Positions 46,901-54,350 of a stretch of DNA of 64,000 nt are shown here, one piece after another. The first letter of the stretch is position 1, and every line of letters starts with the position of its first letter. Location of the stretch: assembly GCA_910583895.1 (NCBI GenBank), contig CAJTYJ010000010.1:1-64000 (forward strand). The letters run 5' to 3'. Made by a program: the position numbers and the translations under genes. Origin of the DNA: an uncultured Lachnospiraceae bacterium (GTDB lineage Bacteria > Bacillota > Clostridia > Lachnospirales > Lachnospiraceae). The notes under the pieces are model-generated. The model worked only from the letters and a program-made list of their open reading frames with translations, made no database searches and was not told where the DNA came from.

Positions 46901-49022
46901 GTTTAAATGTATATACTCCCCCTGTCGTTTTATCTTTCAGTTGTTTGTAGTCACTTAAAATACCACCTTTTATTTCCTCAGTAATCACAAGCTCATGTTC
47001 ATCTAAATGAATTTCTCCTAAATCTGCCACATCCAAATCAAGGGGTTGATTAATCCAATCTGAAGTTTCAGAAAATTTATAAAACTGAATCTCAGTTGTT
47101 AATCCTGTATCTTTCCACACAATCGTAAACGCCGAAAAGCTTTCTGTCACGAACTCGGTGCTGGTGACTTTCTGGTCTTTGGTGCTGTTCAGCTCGGTGA
47201 CTTTTCCTTCTGCGCCCATATCCACGACTTTGGTCACCTGGCCCTGGTCATTTTCTTCCAGGTGCATGACGGTGATATTGCCGGCGGGGACTGATGTCTG
47301 GCTGGTGCTGTTCTCTGAGGTTTCCTCTTCTTTTGCGGATTCCTCCGCTGTGTTTTCCGATGCCGTTTTGGCAGACTCTGCCTGGTCGCTGTCCTCTTCT
47401 TCTGAGTCTTCGTTGCCATCCAGCCCATAAGCAGCCTGGTCTTTCAGATCTTTTGGAATTGCAGCCTTTTTGTAATCGATGGCCACTTTGACTTCGCCTT
47501 CCGGCTCCAGTTTTGCACCGGTCTCATCGGTGAAGGAGATGTCGTAGGCCAAAAAGCCTGCGATCTGATATTGTTCAGACTCTGCTTTTTCCAGAAGTTT
47601 CTTTTCTACATCCTGATACTGCTTCTGGGTTGCCTGATTATCTGCCAGGATCGGAACGACATTCAGGAGTGCTCCATCCGGAACCACACCTTTTGCCGCG
47701 GTTACTTTGATGGTCGCGTCCTCGGTCTCACAGACATATTCCCGCTCGCCCAGGTCATTTTCCGTCCAGGTGATCACGAAAGTTCTGCCGCTGTCCGTCG
47801 TGAACGCTGCTTTTTCCACGGCATTTTCCGTGGTGCTGACATCCGCGTCTGCCACCACTTCGGATTTCAGGCCGGTCTCGCTCTCTTCGTCCTCTGCTGC
47901 CTCTTCCATATGTATCACGTCGATACTCTCAATATCAATCTGGTCTTCTTTTTCCGCCACTTCCTCGGGAAGATAGGCTTCTTCAAATTCCATGGAGACC
48001 GATACTTCGCCGTCCGGCTCGATCTCTTCCGTCTCGCCTTCTTCATCCGTCAGAAGGAAATGAACATCATAAGCCACAAAACCTGCGATTTCTTTTGTAT
48101 CATCATCTGCTACGGTAAGTTCCAGTTCAGACTTGATCCCTTCGTACTTCGCATTCAGCTCTTCTGCTTCTTTGATTTCGTCTTCGTCTTCCAGCGTTTC
48201 TACATCCTGCTGCACAATCTTTTTCACAGACAGTTCGGTTCCGTTTGGAATCACGCCCGGATCAGCCTCCACGTGGATGATCACCTGACCGTCCTCGTAT
48301 GCCTCATCAAAAGCCTGCGGTTCTTCTTCCTCTTCCGGTTTTTGATCCATCTCTTCTGTCTCCTGGACCGTCGGATCATCGGCATCTGTCTGATCTTTCG
48401 TATCCTCAGATATCCCGGCATCTGTCTGATCCTTCGCATCCTCGGATATCCCGGCATCTGTCTGATCCTTCGTATCCTCGGACATCCCGGCATCTGCCTG
48501 GTTTTCCGTATCCGCCGAATCTTCATCCTCCCCGGTACTAAGATCGGATGCGGCTTCCTTGTTATCTTCAACCTCTGCTTCTGCTTCGTGACCGTCCTGA
48601 TTCTCGTCCGCCCCGGGTTCTTCCGTTACCGTTTCCTCACTGTCAGCCTCAGGTTCTGTAGTATCCGGATCTGCATCATTCACATCCTGATCAGCGGCTT
48701 CTTCTGTGTTCCCGTCGCCTTCCGCCGGATCTGCCTGCAAACTCCCATCCACATCCATGTCTTCAGAAGGAGTTTCATCCGCGGCGGCGTTTTCATCCAC
48801 ATCCGCCGGCGCCTCATCCGCATCTTCATTCCCATCATCCGGCTGGGCTTCCACATCAAGATTTTCGACAACCTTCTCCTGATCTCCGCCATCCGTGCCG
48901 GTTGTTGTCTCCTCAGCAAACAGATCATCCACTATATTTGTCAGCCCGGTCAGTTCACTGCCGGTAAATACGACCAGACAGAGCAGAACTGCGATGATTT
49001 TCTTCACTGCGCTATTTCTCAT
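43974..49022 (-). CDS. Giant LPSTG adhesin with fibro-slime domain, probable pilus tip
   Basis: 1682 aa. Signal peptide ~1-37; a highly acidic Asp/Glu-rich region (~38-240) with 12-residue repeats (DQTDAGISEDTK); then repeated modules beginning IPNGTELSVKKI and VPDGALLNVVPI, each ending in SFTDETGA/EGEVKVAID-like strands. A fibro-slime (PA14-like) domain at ~890-1090 carries MVYEFTGDDDLWVFIDDVLI and DLGGIHNMCSGKIDF. Several Cna-B/SpaA stalk domains follow (LRITKRISNGQ, LSITKKLKEGS, WQIVKKGTAESSKPLGGAEF), then LPSTG, a helix and KRKYAGRC. It is probably the tip ligand-binding subunit. The DNA has a 36-bp coding repeat. RBS GGAGGAGG. Confidence 0.88.
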   Translation of the reverse strand: MRNSAVKKIIAVLLCLVVFTGSELTGLTNIVDDLFAEETTTGTDGGDQEKVVENLDVEAQPDDGNEDADEAPADVDENAAADETPSEDMDVDGSLQADPAEGDGNTEEAADQDVNDADPDTTEPEADSEETVTEEPGADENQDGHEAEAEVEDNKEAASDLSTGEDEDSADTENQADAGMSEDTKDQTDAGISEDAKDQTDAGISEDTKDQTDADDPTVQETEEMDQKPEEEEEPQAFDEAYEDGQVIIHVEADPGVIPNGTELSVKKIVQQDVETLEDEDEIKEAEELNAKYEGIKSELELTVADDDTKEIAGFVAYDVHFLLTDEEGETEEIEPDGEVSVSMEFEEAYLPEEVAEKEDQIDIESIDVIHMEEAAEDEESETGLKSEVVADADVSTTENAVEKAAFTTDSGRTFVITWTENDLGEREYVCETEDATIKVTAAKGVVPDGALLNVVPILADNQATQKQYQDVEKKLLEKAESEQYQIAGFLAYDISFTDETGAKLEPEGEVKVAIDYKKAAIPKDLKDQAAYGLDGNEDSEEEDSDQAESAKTASENTAEESAKEEETSENSTSQTSVPAGNITVMHLEENDQGQVTKVVDMGAEGKVTELNSTKDQKVTSTEFVTESFSAFTIVWKDTGLTTEIQFYKFSETSDWINQPLDLDVADLGEIHLDEHELVITEEIKGGILSDYKQLKDKTTGGVYTFKLAKLKVEFSGMQQESYEIDTLRYVNGRIYFSGAFGGGDLDQGDAKFSVCFLYKEAASELPTVETVDNNDYGIKMRLINHTDADGNGTIKAGLKGNGANGFIANDTEAVVQGLVKDTLQSGYPVLNAGDRSLEELFSGGKEVNHLFIKDKLANEGYFEYNSSQNYAYLDGKDFKVYDVTGTPYPPDEMVDESYRRGNFLPFNDLNQDQRTSYKSQGKDLYLTDGVDYFFGLYMEASFAQPKGGKVASKSDPAEYEDMVYEFTGDDDLWVFIDDVLILDLGGIHNMCSGKIDFTTGQIDVEGRNDGTIRSKYEAAGIFPDGSSWQNNDDEIKKYFTDQGTFADYSGHTLKMFYMERGAGASNLQMKMNIPVIPAGLVQVQKQLGNTDKEKYKDVEFAFQIFAKEIIGTDANGNEVYGENFVGLDTSEDQNITFHNNVTFEGDNNTYNHVFYLKPGETAPFMIQENREYYVREIGVKSAEYDKVTVNKTEYTAEFDQNGNPVNSFLTAETTPMEAGKRPIVVYTNVCSGANSRELRITKRISNGQPVNEHDRFTFKVTLGGKEYDGSYYLTDSEGNYYTDVNGVLTNQGKNAVVCKESAPHGVISNVPADFTVSITQIMSGTTFKVEEVDSETEAYTLVGITGKEDTYEQMDGEDSNSQAFSGKILLGHDAEVTVTNALKNAQTGGLSITKKLKEGSSGTTDSFTFRVSWMKDGVSEPYKGDYFVGADVKSASNGEITIKVDETARIEMPAETQFKVEEVLSAGSGYGTPDIKVADETAANWKVEGNMAEGTVLKGQYADITVTNIPAYSYDWQIVKKGTAESSKPLGGAEFTLTSKAAAGEAPKVYYGKSQESTGEILWFQSNSYEEKDAIHVSDIAPGEYELEETKAPTGYIQSSDKWKMILAYGQITVEDASGKIEVTPTTENGRPNYAYTFLNEAVYELPSTGGAGIFGYMISGVLLMMAGVLILYKRKYAGRC
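48383..48526. repeat. 36-bp coding tandem repeat, four copies, in the adhesin gene
   Basis: Units begin (CATCTGTCTG) at 48383, 48419, 48455 and 48491, encoding DQTDAGISEDTK variants in the acidic stalk. The fourth copy is more diverged. In-frame length variation is expected. Confidence 0.88.
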
Positions 49023-49160
49023 GGTTTCCTCCTCCTGCTTTTTCTCTCTATCAGAACGCTGTTGATCGAATCTGGAACGGGCACCCCATCAGGGGAACGA
49101 TGTTCCGTTCTTATGATCCGTTTTTCTTTCTTCGGGTATCTCACTTACATCCATCCCCTT

Positions 49161-49538
49161 TCACTCTGCCAGAATCTCATCAACCAGCTGGATCAGTTCT
49201 ATGGCGCTGTGGAAAACGTATTCCTGCCTTCCATCCTGCCAGATCAGTCTTCCCTGCCATGTATAATGTTCACGGAAAAGAATCTGGATGCAGAACACTG
49301 CCTTCCTGTCTGCGCTTCTGCTCTTCGGACGGACCAGAGGCAGCGGGCTGTCCAGGCAGTTTTCCAGGTCCAGAAGACTGTTCAAAAGCAATACCATCTG
49401 CGACAGACTTTCTAATTTTTCTTCTTTATTCAGCCTTGGATGCTGCAGGTAACCATCCATAATGCCGTTATGATAGGATAATACGGTTACCACCGCTTCC
49501 CGGCTCTGGCAGGGAAGCATCTTCTCACAAAGCACCAT
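49161..49538 (-). CDS. Small helical/beta protein at the head of pilus operon 1
   Basis: 125 aa. N-terminal helical half (REAVVTVLSYHNGIMDGYLQ) and a C-terminal beta-alpha unit (WQGRLIWQDGRQEYVFHSAI, then ELIQLVDEIL). The latter matches a small family I recall beside Lachnospiraceae surface operons. A second, truncated copy of this C-terminal unit lies at 53862-53978 next to the SARP gene, tying the family to this regulon. Cytoplasmic, probably regulatory or structural. RBS AGGAAGAGG. Confidence 0.6.
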   Translation of the reverse strand: MVLCEKMLPCQSREAVVTVLSYHNGIMDGYLQHPRLNKEEKLESLSQMVLLLNSLLDLENCLDSPLPLVRPKSRSADRKAVFCIQILFREHYTWQGRLIWQDGRQEYVFHSAIELIQLVDEILAE

Positions 49539-49666
49539 GTATCGTCACCTCTTCCTCCCGTTTACGCTACCAATATAACAGGCTCAGGTTACCTGCCGGT
49601 TATTTTTCCGGTTTCGTTGACAGTTTTCTTTTGGCAGACCATATGGAACATTCCGGCTCTGTGCAC

Positions 49667-49713
49667 AAAAACAGCCGGCTCCAGAGGTTTTGATCCTCCG
49701 GCACCGGCTGTTC
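49667..49713 (-). terminator. Intrinsic terminator after signal peptidase I
   Basis: ACAGCCGGTGCCGGAGG pairs with CCTCTGGAGCCGGCTGT and is followed by TTTTT on the minus strand. It separates lepB from the pilus operon. Confidence 0.85.
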
Positions 49714-49761
49714 TCTGCCTGTACTTCATAATAAGATTTATTCTGCTGTCCGTATGGACAT

Positions 49762-50334
49762 TTACAGCCCCTTCACATACCCCCACCCTCCATGAAACAA
49801 GAGCTTTCCCTTGATCTGGCCTCTGCCGACCACACCGAAGCTTCTGGAATCCATGGAAATCTCCCGGTTATCGCCCATCACAAAGATCTGCCCCTTTTGA
49901 AGGCGAAAGGGATAGCGGACTGCTCCCGGCTGAGGATGGGTCTCTCCCTGGATATATGTCTCCTCCAAAGGGGCCCCATTTACATACACGGTTCCGTCTT
50001 TGATATCAATCAGATCTCCTTCCAGCGCAATGATGCGCTTTACATAATATTCCCCGGAAGGAATCCGCACTGACACCACATCTCCTTTTTGATAGTCCTG
50101 ATTCAGCCGAAAGTACATGACCAGTTCTCCGCTGTGGAGCGTCGGCTCCATGGAATCTCCGTTCACAAAAGAAAATCCAATCACCAGCCGGAGCGAAAAA
50201 AAGACCACAATCAGAAGAAGTATAAATTTTTTTGCATCCATCAGCCATCCATATTTCAGACCGTCGTATCTGCCATGCAGTTTCTTGTTTCTATTTTGCG
50301 TCCCCATCTTTCCCGCCTCCTGGTTCTCCTTCAC
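49762..50334 (-). CDS. lepB: Signal peptidase I
   Basis: 190 aa, bacterial type: one N-terminal membrane helix (~36-54), catalytic Ser61 in NGDSMEPTLHSGE, Lys99 in YYVKRIIALEGD, and GDNREISMDSRSFG. It cleaves ordinary Sec signal peptides and may serve the pilins, whose signals are Sec-like, complementing the SipW-type enzymes of the fibre operons. A terminator follows, so it is its own unit. It is divergent from the GGDEF-sigma operon. Confidence 0.93.
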   Translation of the reverse strand: MKENQEAGKMGTQNRNKKLHGRYDGLKYGWLMDAKKFILLLIVVFFSLRLVIGFSFVNGDSMEPTLHSGELVMYFRLNQDYQKGDVVSVRIPSGEYYVKRIIALEGDLIDIKDGTVYVNGAPLEETYIQGETHPQPGAVRYPFRLQKGQIFVMGDNREISMDSRSFGVVGRGQIKGKLLFHGGWGYVKGL

Positions 50335-50465
50335 TCACCCGACATGACTGCTCCTGGTTTCAGCTGATTTTCCTTCTACCAGATATCCAGTCAATCATAA
50401 TCATTCTAGCACTCCTTTTTTTGCTTGCCAACAAATTTTGTATTTTATACTTGGAAAGTTTATGC

Positions 50466-50471
50466 TATACT
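50466..50471 (+). promoter_or_regulatory. Possible -10 element of the GGDEF-sigma operon
   Basis: TATACT at 50466-50471 with a weak TTTTAT 17 bp upstream, about 115 bp before the GGDEF-like gene. A 27-codon frame (ATG 50529 to 50610) overlaps the gene start and might affect its translation. Confidence 0.35.
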
Positions 50472-50587
50472 GTCTCTAAACACTCATTTTCGCGCGCCGC
50501 AGTACGCCGCGCTGTCACAGGAAAGCCTGATGCTTTATCTGCAGCAGCTTTCCAGTCAAGAAAACACCTGTGAGGAGCATTTTTCAA

Positions 50588-51304
50588 ATGAAAAAGACCG
50601 ATTTTATTTATAAAACCATCCAACTGGTTCTGTTCATTGTGCTGACAGCCTGCTGTCTGGGCATCCTCCTCCTGGATGAACGAGTCTACCACCTGGTTGC
50701 ATCTGATCCGTCCTTTCGCATCCTCGGCGTCCTGCTCTGGCTGGCCCTTGGGTTCTCCTTTGTCTTTATCTATCGGGATTTTCAATATTTTTCCAATTCC
50801 CGCAAAGATTTTTGGGAGCTGGACTATGCGGTCCATTCCGATCCGCTTTCGGGGCTGGCGAACCGGTTCAGCTGCGATGTGATGATTGAAAAATACCTGG
50901 ACAAACCCATCCCGGAAAATCTGGGCTGTATCATGTTTGATCTGACCAACATCCACGATACCAACAAGCATTATGGTCATATCCAGGGAAATCAGCTGAT
51001 TCGGGATTTTTCCAATATCCTGCATCTTGCATCCACCAACATGTGTTTTGTGGGACGAAACGGCGGAAACAAATTCCTGGCCCTTTTTGAGGACGGCAAT
51101 TCCTACCAAATGGACAGCTTTCTGAAAAAGCTGGATCAGATGGTTCAATCTTACAACCAGGACCCGGCCAACCGTCTCCGGATCGAATACCGCTGCGGCA
51201 CCGCATTCCATGAAGGTGAGGAAGTTAAGACCATCACGGACCTGATTGCACTTTCCAACCGGCGGATCGTCCGGCAGGACCAGAGAGAGGGACAACCGAT
51301 ATGA
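50588..51304 (+). CDS. Two-helix membrane protein with degenerate GGDEF domain
   Basis: About 238 aa from ATG 50588 (GAGGAGC upstream). Two membrane helices at ~10-30 and ~42-62, then a GGDEF-fold domain: DPLSGLANRFSCDVMIEKY, IMFDLTNIHDTNKHYGHIQG and VGRNGGNKFLALF. The signature loop is GGNKF instead of GGDEF, so cyclase activity is unlikely; it may bind a nucleotide or protein as a sensor. It overlaps the ECF-like sigma gene by 4 bp (ATGA). Confidence 0.78.
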   Translation: MKKTDFIYKTIQLVLFIVLTACCLGILLLDERVYHLVASDPSFRILGVLLWLALGFSFVFIYRDFQYFSNSRKDFWELDYAVHSDPLSGLANRFSCDVMIEKYLDKPIPENLGCIMFDLTNIHDTNKHYGHIQGNQLIRDFSNILHLASTNMCFVGRNGGNKFLALFEDGNSYQMDSFLKKLDQMVQSYNQDPANRLRIEYRCGTAFHEGEEVKTITDLIALSNRRIVRQDQREGQPI

Positions 51305-51867
51305 GAGCAAACCTTGACCAGCAATATATTGCATCTTTGGCGGACTATGCCCGCAGCGGAGACAGCGATGCCTTTGCAGAACTTTTTATGTCAACCTGCC
51401 AGATGCAGTACCGTTTTGCCCTGGGTTACCTGAAGGATGAAGAAAAGGCAAAAGAAGCAGTCCGCGATACCTATGTCATCGTTTTGAAGAATATCGCGGC
51501 CCTGAGAGATCCGAATCTTTTTCTGTCCTGGTTAAGTCAGATCAGTTTTCGGGTCTGCCTTGGACTTCGGGAAAAGAGCCGGGGTGCTCTGGACGAAACG
51601 TCGTTTGATGATGAGGAAGAGCTGAAGCGTCAGCCCATGGAAGAACTGAATCCCGAAGAGTGCTCGGTCCGGATCGACGGGCAGGAATTTATCATCCGAC
51701 AGGTCATGAGCCTTCCCTTCACAGAGGCGCAGGTGGTCATCCTGCGGTATTATAACCAGCTCGAACTTTGGGATATCTCCAGACTGATGGACCTTAGAAC
51801 CGGCACCGTGAAACGGCATCTGGCCAACGGCCGCAGAAAGCTTCGGCAGTTATCGAAACAGCACTAG
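51301..51867 (+). CDS. ECF-like RNA polymerase sigma factor
   Basis: 188 aa. Region 2 (SGDSDAFAELFMSTCQMQYR, FALGYLKDEEKAKEAVRDTY) and region 4 (LPFTEAQVVILRYYNQLELW, DISRLMDLRTGTVKRHLANG) fit ECF sigma-70 factors. It is encoded between a membrane GGDEF-like protein and a single-pass membrane protein that may act as its anti-sigma. Candidate targets are the two flanking fibre operons, but I could not identify a shared promoter motif within this window. Confidence 0.85.
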   Translation: MRANLDQQYIASLADYARSGDSDAFAELFMSTCQMQYRFALGYLKDEEKAKEAVRDTYVIVLKNIAALRDPNLFLSWLSQISFRVCLGLREKSRGALDETSFDDEEELKRQPMEELNPEECSVRIDGQEFIIRQVMSLPFTEAQVVILRYYNQLELWDISRLMDLRTGTVKRHLANGRRKLRQLSKQH

Positions 51868-51883
51868 AAAGGAGGAAGCTTTT

Positions 51884-52606
51884 ATGATCCGGACTTTCCT
51901 GAAAAGATTTTCCAAACCGGCTTTGGATCCCCAGACCGCCGAGGAAATCCTAAAGGAAGTATTTCAGCTGTGCGGCAAAGAACCGAACCCAACTCCTACC
52001 GAGATCCTTTTGTCCTACCGGAATTACCGGCAGGAGCGTTATGCACTCCAACGCCATGTCCTGGACATTGTGCTGGTCCTTTTCTTCCTTTTACCGCTGC
52101 TTTTCGTACTGCCGGCATTTTCACTGGCTCCGGACAGCGACTCTGAACCCGGCAGGCCGGTCTATAACATCAAGGTACACACGTTCCTTCCCATCACCCG
52201 GGTAACGGCTGCTGTCGACGGGTACAACGTCTCTGTATACGAAACGGACCACCACACCTATTCTCTGGAGCCAACCCGCAACGGGAATCTGACCGTGACC
52301 GTCACACTGGCCAACAATCAGTACGTGACCCGTGAAATCCTGGTGGACGACGTGGACCGGGAGGCACCCAGGCTTGCTTCCAGCCGGCAGGCCCAGGGAC
52401 ATCTCTTTTTGTATTTTACCGACAACGCTTCCGGAATCTATTATGACGGGATCTATGCACTGGACGCGGACGGTCAGCGGACAGAGCCCCTCTCCTTTGA
52501 CCCAAAGACCGGATGCGTAGAATTTCTATGTCCAAAGAGCACCGTCAGTATCTACATACCGGATCTGAGCGGAAACCAGCTTCAGCTGGTAGTGTCCGTT
52601 ACCTGA
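51884..52606 (+). CDS. Single-pass membrane protein, putative anti-sigma factor
   Basis: 240 aa. A cytoplasmic N-terminal ~60 aa is predicted helical (DPQTAEEILKEVFQLCGKEP), then one membrane helix (~67-87, IVLVLFFLLPLLFVLPAFSL) and a ~150-aa extracytoplasmic beta-rich domain (VTAAVDGYNVSVYETDHHTY). Position directly after an ECF-like sigma gene (16-bp gap, AAGGAGG) and topology suggest an anti-sigma, but no zinc-binding anti-sigma motif is visible. It is convergent with the SARP gene. Confidence 0.6.
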   Translation: MIRTFLKRFSKPALDPQTAEEILKEVFQLCGKEPNPTPTEILLSYRNYRQERYALQRHVLDIVLVLFFLLPLLFVLPAFSLAPDSDSEPGRPVYNIKVHTFLPITRVTAAVDGYNVSVYETDHHTYSLEPTRNGNLTVTVTLANNQYVTREILVDDVDREAPRLASSRQAQGHLFLYFTDNASGIYYDGIYALDADGQRTEPLSFDPKTGCVEFLCPKSTVSIYIPDLSGNQLQLVVSVT

Positions 52607-52616
52607 ACGCATTTGA

Positions 52617-52650
52617 AAAAAGCGCCAGCAGAAAGCTGACGCCTTTTTTA
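52617..52650. terminator. Bidirectional intrinsic terminator
   Basis: AAAAAAGCGCCAGC and GCTGACGCCTTTTTT form a stem with A/T tails. It sits between the convergent anti-sigma-like and SARP genes. Confidence 0.85.
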
Positions 52651-53838
52651 CGATACTTGAATATGCCCTGCATCCAGAGAAGTTACCCGAAAAGTAATGC
52701 ACGCCCTGGAATGAGAATACGCTTTGTGAAACATACGGTCAATCCGTTCCATGACTGTCCGGGCGTTCTCTTCAGAAGCCCCGGTCAGCATCAAGATGTA
52801 AGAACTTGCATCCAGACGTGCCACCGGATCTCCGGTCCTGAGACCCTCCAGGAGAACCCGCTCCAGTCTTCTGGCATCCGTTGTCGGCGTCACCTTGTTG
52901 CCAAGGCTGACTACTACAAGAGAGGAGCTGTGACCGGATCGCTCCAGATGACGCTTCTCCAGCGCCACGATGCTCTGAAACACACCAAAAGTACAGAAAA
53001 ATGCATGGTTTTCCCCTTCTCCTTCTGCCACCAGTTTCAAGATGTCCAGACTGTCCATATTGTTCTGGCACATGCTGTCTGCCAGTACATGAATCTGCTC
53101 CACGTGCTCCGCAGGTTCGATCTCAAACTCTTCCCACAACATTTCCCGGAAAGTCTGATAAGTCTCCACCGCCCGCTCCGGATGGCCCATGGAAATCAGC
53201 GCCTGCATCTGGTATACAATGAAGGTATCCGTGCCAAAATCCACGGCAGACGCCTGTTCACAGATACTGATCATCTCTGTCCAGCGTTCCTGTTCCTGCA
53301 GAAGAGGAAGTACCATCTTGCAGATATCCAGATACAGGGTCTGATAGTACCGCCTCAGAGAGACTGCCCAGTCGCTGTCGTTGCCGGACAGAAAATCTCC
53401 TTTGTACAAAGACAAAGCCCGAAGCAGAATCTCCAGATAATCTTTTCCCGACCGTTTCCTTGCTTCCAGACATACCTGCTCAAACTCTTCGCAGTCCAGC
53501 TGCAGCCGAACAGAAGGGTTCCATGCATAGCACCCCTGTAATGTCAGAATCAGGCTTTTCTGTTCCGGAAACATCAGTTTCAGCAGACTTCGCACTTTGA
53601 AAATCATATTCTTCAGCGCATTGGCCGGATCGCTGCTGTTGGCCTCCGGCCAAAACTGCCCGATCAGCTCCTCCGCTGATATGTTCCGTGCATGGTTCAC
53701 AATGAGATACTGCAGAAAAGACAACACCTTCTTTCCTGCTTTTTTGGGAACCACACTGTTTTTTATCTGTCCGTCCCCGATCTCTCTACAGATGAACGCT
53801 CCAAGCAAATCAAACTGCAATATTTTCTTTTCTTTCAC
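52648..53838 (-). CDS. SARP/BTAD-type transcriptional regulator with GGDEF-like C-terminus
   Basis: 396 aa, GTG start with GGGGTGAGG upstream. An N-terminal winged-helix (~1-100, SFLQYLIVNHARNISAEELI, ANALKNMIFKVRSLLK) is followed by a bacterial transcriptional activation domain (BTAD, ~110-250, ALSLYKGDFLSGNDSDW, YQTFREMLWEEFEIEP). The C-terminal ~120 aa (FGVFQSIVALEKRHLERSGH, LRTGDPVARLDASSYILMLT, ARTVMERIDRMF) resemble a degenerate GGDEF fold with no GGDEF motif. It lies between the two fibre operons and is the first intact gene downstream of the outward promoter of the invertible element, so it is the likely switched regulator. Confidence 0.85.
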   Translation of the reverse strand: MKEKKILQFDLLGAFICREIGDGQIKNSVVPKKAGKKVLSFLQYLIVNHARNISAEELIGQFWPEANSSDPANALKNMIFKVRSLLKLMFPEQKSLILTLQGCYAWNPSVRLQLDCEEFEQVCLEARKRSGKDYLEILLRALSLYKGDFLSGNDSDWAVSLRRYYQTLYLDICKMVLPLLQEQERWTEMISICEQASAVDFGTDTFIVYQMQALISMGHPERAVETYQTFREMLWEEFEIEPAEHVEQIHVLADSMCQNNMDSLDILKLVAEGEGENHAFFCTFGVFQSIVALEKRHLERSGHSSSLVVVSLGNKVTPTTDARRLERVLLEGLRTGDPVARLDASSYILMLTGASEENARTVMERIDRMFHKAYSHSRACITFRVTSLDAGHIQVS

Positions 53839-53861
53839 TATCCCTCACCCCGGAAGATCCT

Positions 53862-54138
53862 TCAGTAATCGTTTTTATCCAATACAATATCCATAAGCCC
53901 GATCAGCTCCATTGCACTCCTGAAGTACTTCTTTTTCTGTCCATCCGCCTGCGTTATCGCTCCATCCGCCCAAATGGCTCAAAAGCGACGAAAAAGGAAC
54001 CGTTCCGGCCCCCTACCGGTGATATGGACTCCCCTCCTGACGCTCTTCCCCATAGAAATCCGCACAGAGATGACCATCTTGGGAACGATACCGGATCCGA
54101 CCTGTCGAACTGTTCCAGAAATTCATCATAGATCTCTG
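53862..54138 (-). pseudogene. Truncated paralogue of the 125-aa pilus-operon protein
   Basis: In one frame, 53978-53862 encodes AIWADGAITQADGQKKYFRS followed by AMELIGLMD, clearly like the C-terminus of the 49161-49538 protein (RLIWQDGRQEYVFHSAIELI). Upstream the frame is broken by stops, and a separate 38-codon frame (54129-54013) carries the rest in another phase. It lies between the invertible promoter and the SARP gene, so it forms the leader of the switched transcript. Confidence 0.65.
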
Positions 54139-54181
54139 CCCTTCTTCCGCTTGACGCACAGACAGTTTTTACAGAAAATAA

Positions 54182-54206
54182 CGCAAAGGCGTATAATTTG
54201 CGACAC
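54182..54206 (+). repeat. Left inverted repeat (recombination site) of the invertible element
   Basis: 25 bp, starting CGCAAAGGCGTATAATTTGC, present as an exact reverse complement at 55540-55564. The core is built as inverted arms (CGCAAA / TTTGCG) around a 9-bp asymmetric spacer, as expected for a tyrosine recombinase crossover site. Its outer arm is shorter than that of the right copy. Confidence 0.9.
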
Positions 54207-54232
54207 GAAGGGTTCTGCCTGTTTTTTGTATC

Positions 54233-54261
54233 ATTATACTCGGTTCCCCTCTGTTTTGCAA
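54233..54261 (-). promoter_or_regulatory. Outward-facing invertible promoter
   Basis: On the minus strand, TTGCAA (54261-54256) and a perfect TATAAT (54238-54233) are separated by exactly 17 bp. The predicted start near 54226 lies 20 bp inside the left repeat, so the transcript crosses the repeat and runs into the SARP gene 390 bp downstream. This is the best sigma-A promoter I found in the island. Confidence 0.8.
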
Positions 54262-54297
54262 TAGATTCGTCAGAAAATTCAACATTTGGCGTGAAAC

Positions 54298-54310
54298 AAG
54301 AACGGTTCTT
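54298..54310. promoter_or_regulatory. 13-bp dyad upstream of the recombinase gene
   Basis: AAGAAC-G-GTTCTT is perfectly symmetric and lies 40 bp before the recombinase start, between it and the outward promoter. It could be an operator for either; chance is not excluded. Confidence 0.3.
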
Positions 54311-54350
54311 CCGGTAGACTTAAAGATAAAAAACGGAGGTACTGTTACTT

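Noticed and set aside
49023..49160. ECF-type promoter (GGAAC...CGTT) before the giant adhesin
   Set aside because: GGAAC and CGTT are present, but the spacing (~22 bp) does not fit the usual 16-17 bp, and GGAAC is part of a local palindrome (GGAAC-GAT-GTTCC).
47571..49415. 614-codon open frame on the plus strand across the adhesin gene
   Set aside because: It is the antisense of an Asp/Glu-rich coding region; codon bias of the acidic repeats keeps the complementary frame open. The product is a Phe/Ile/Arg/Cys-rich string with no domain.
49589..49786. 65-codon minus-strand frame after lepB
   Set aside because: It runs through the lepB stop and the terminator hairpin, so it is unlikely to be translated.
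50425..50613. 62-codon plus-strand frame overlapping the start of the GGDEF-like gene
   Set aside because: Its first part lies upstream of the predicted promoter start and no ribosome binding site supports it. A shorter internal frame is mentioned only as a possible leader peptide.
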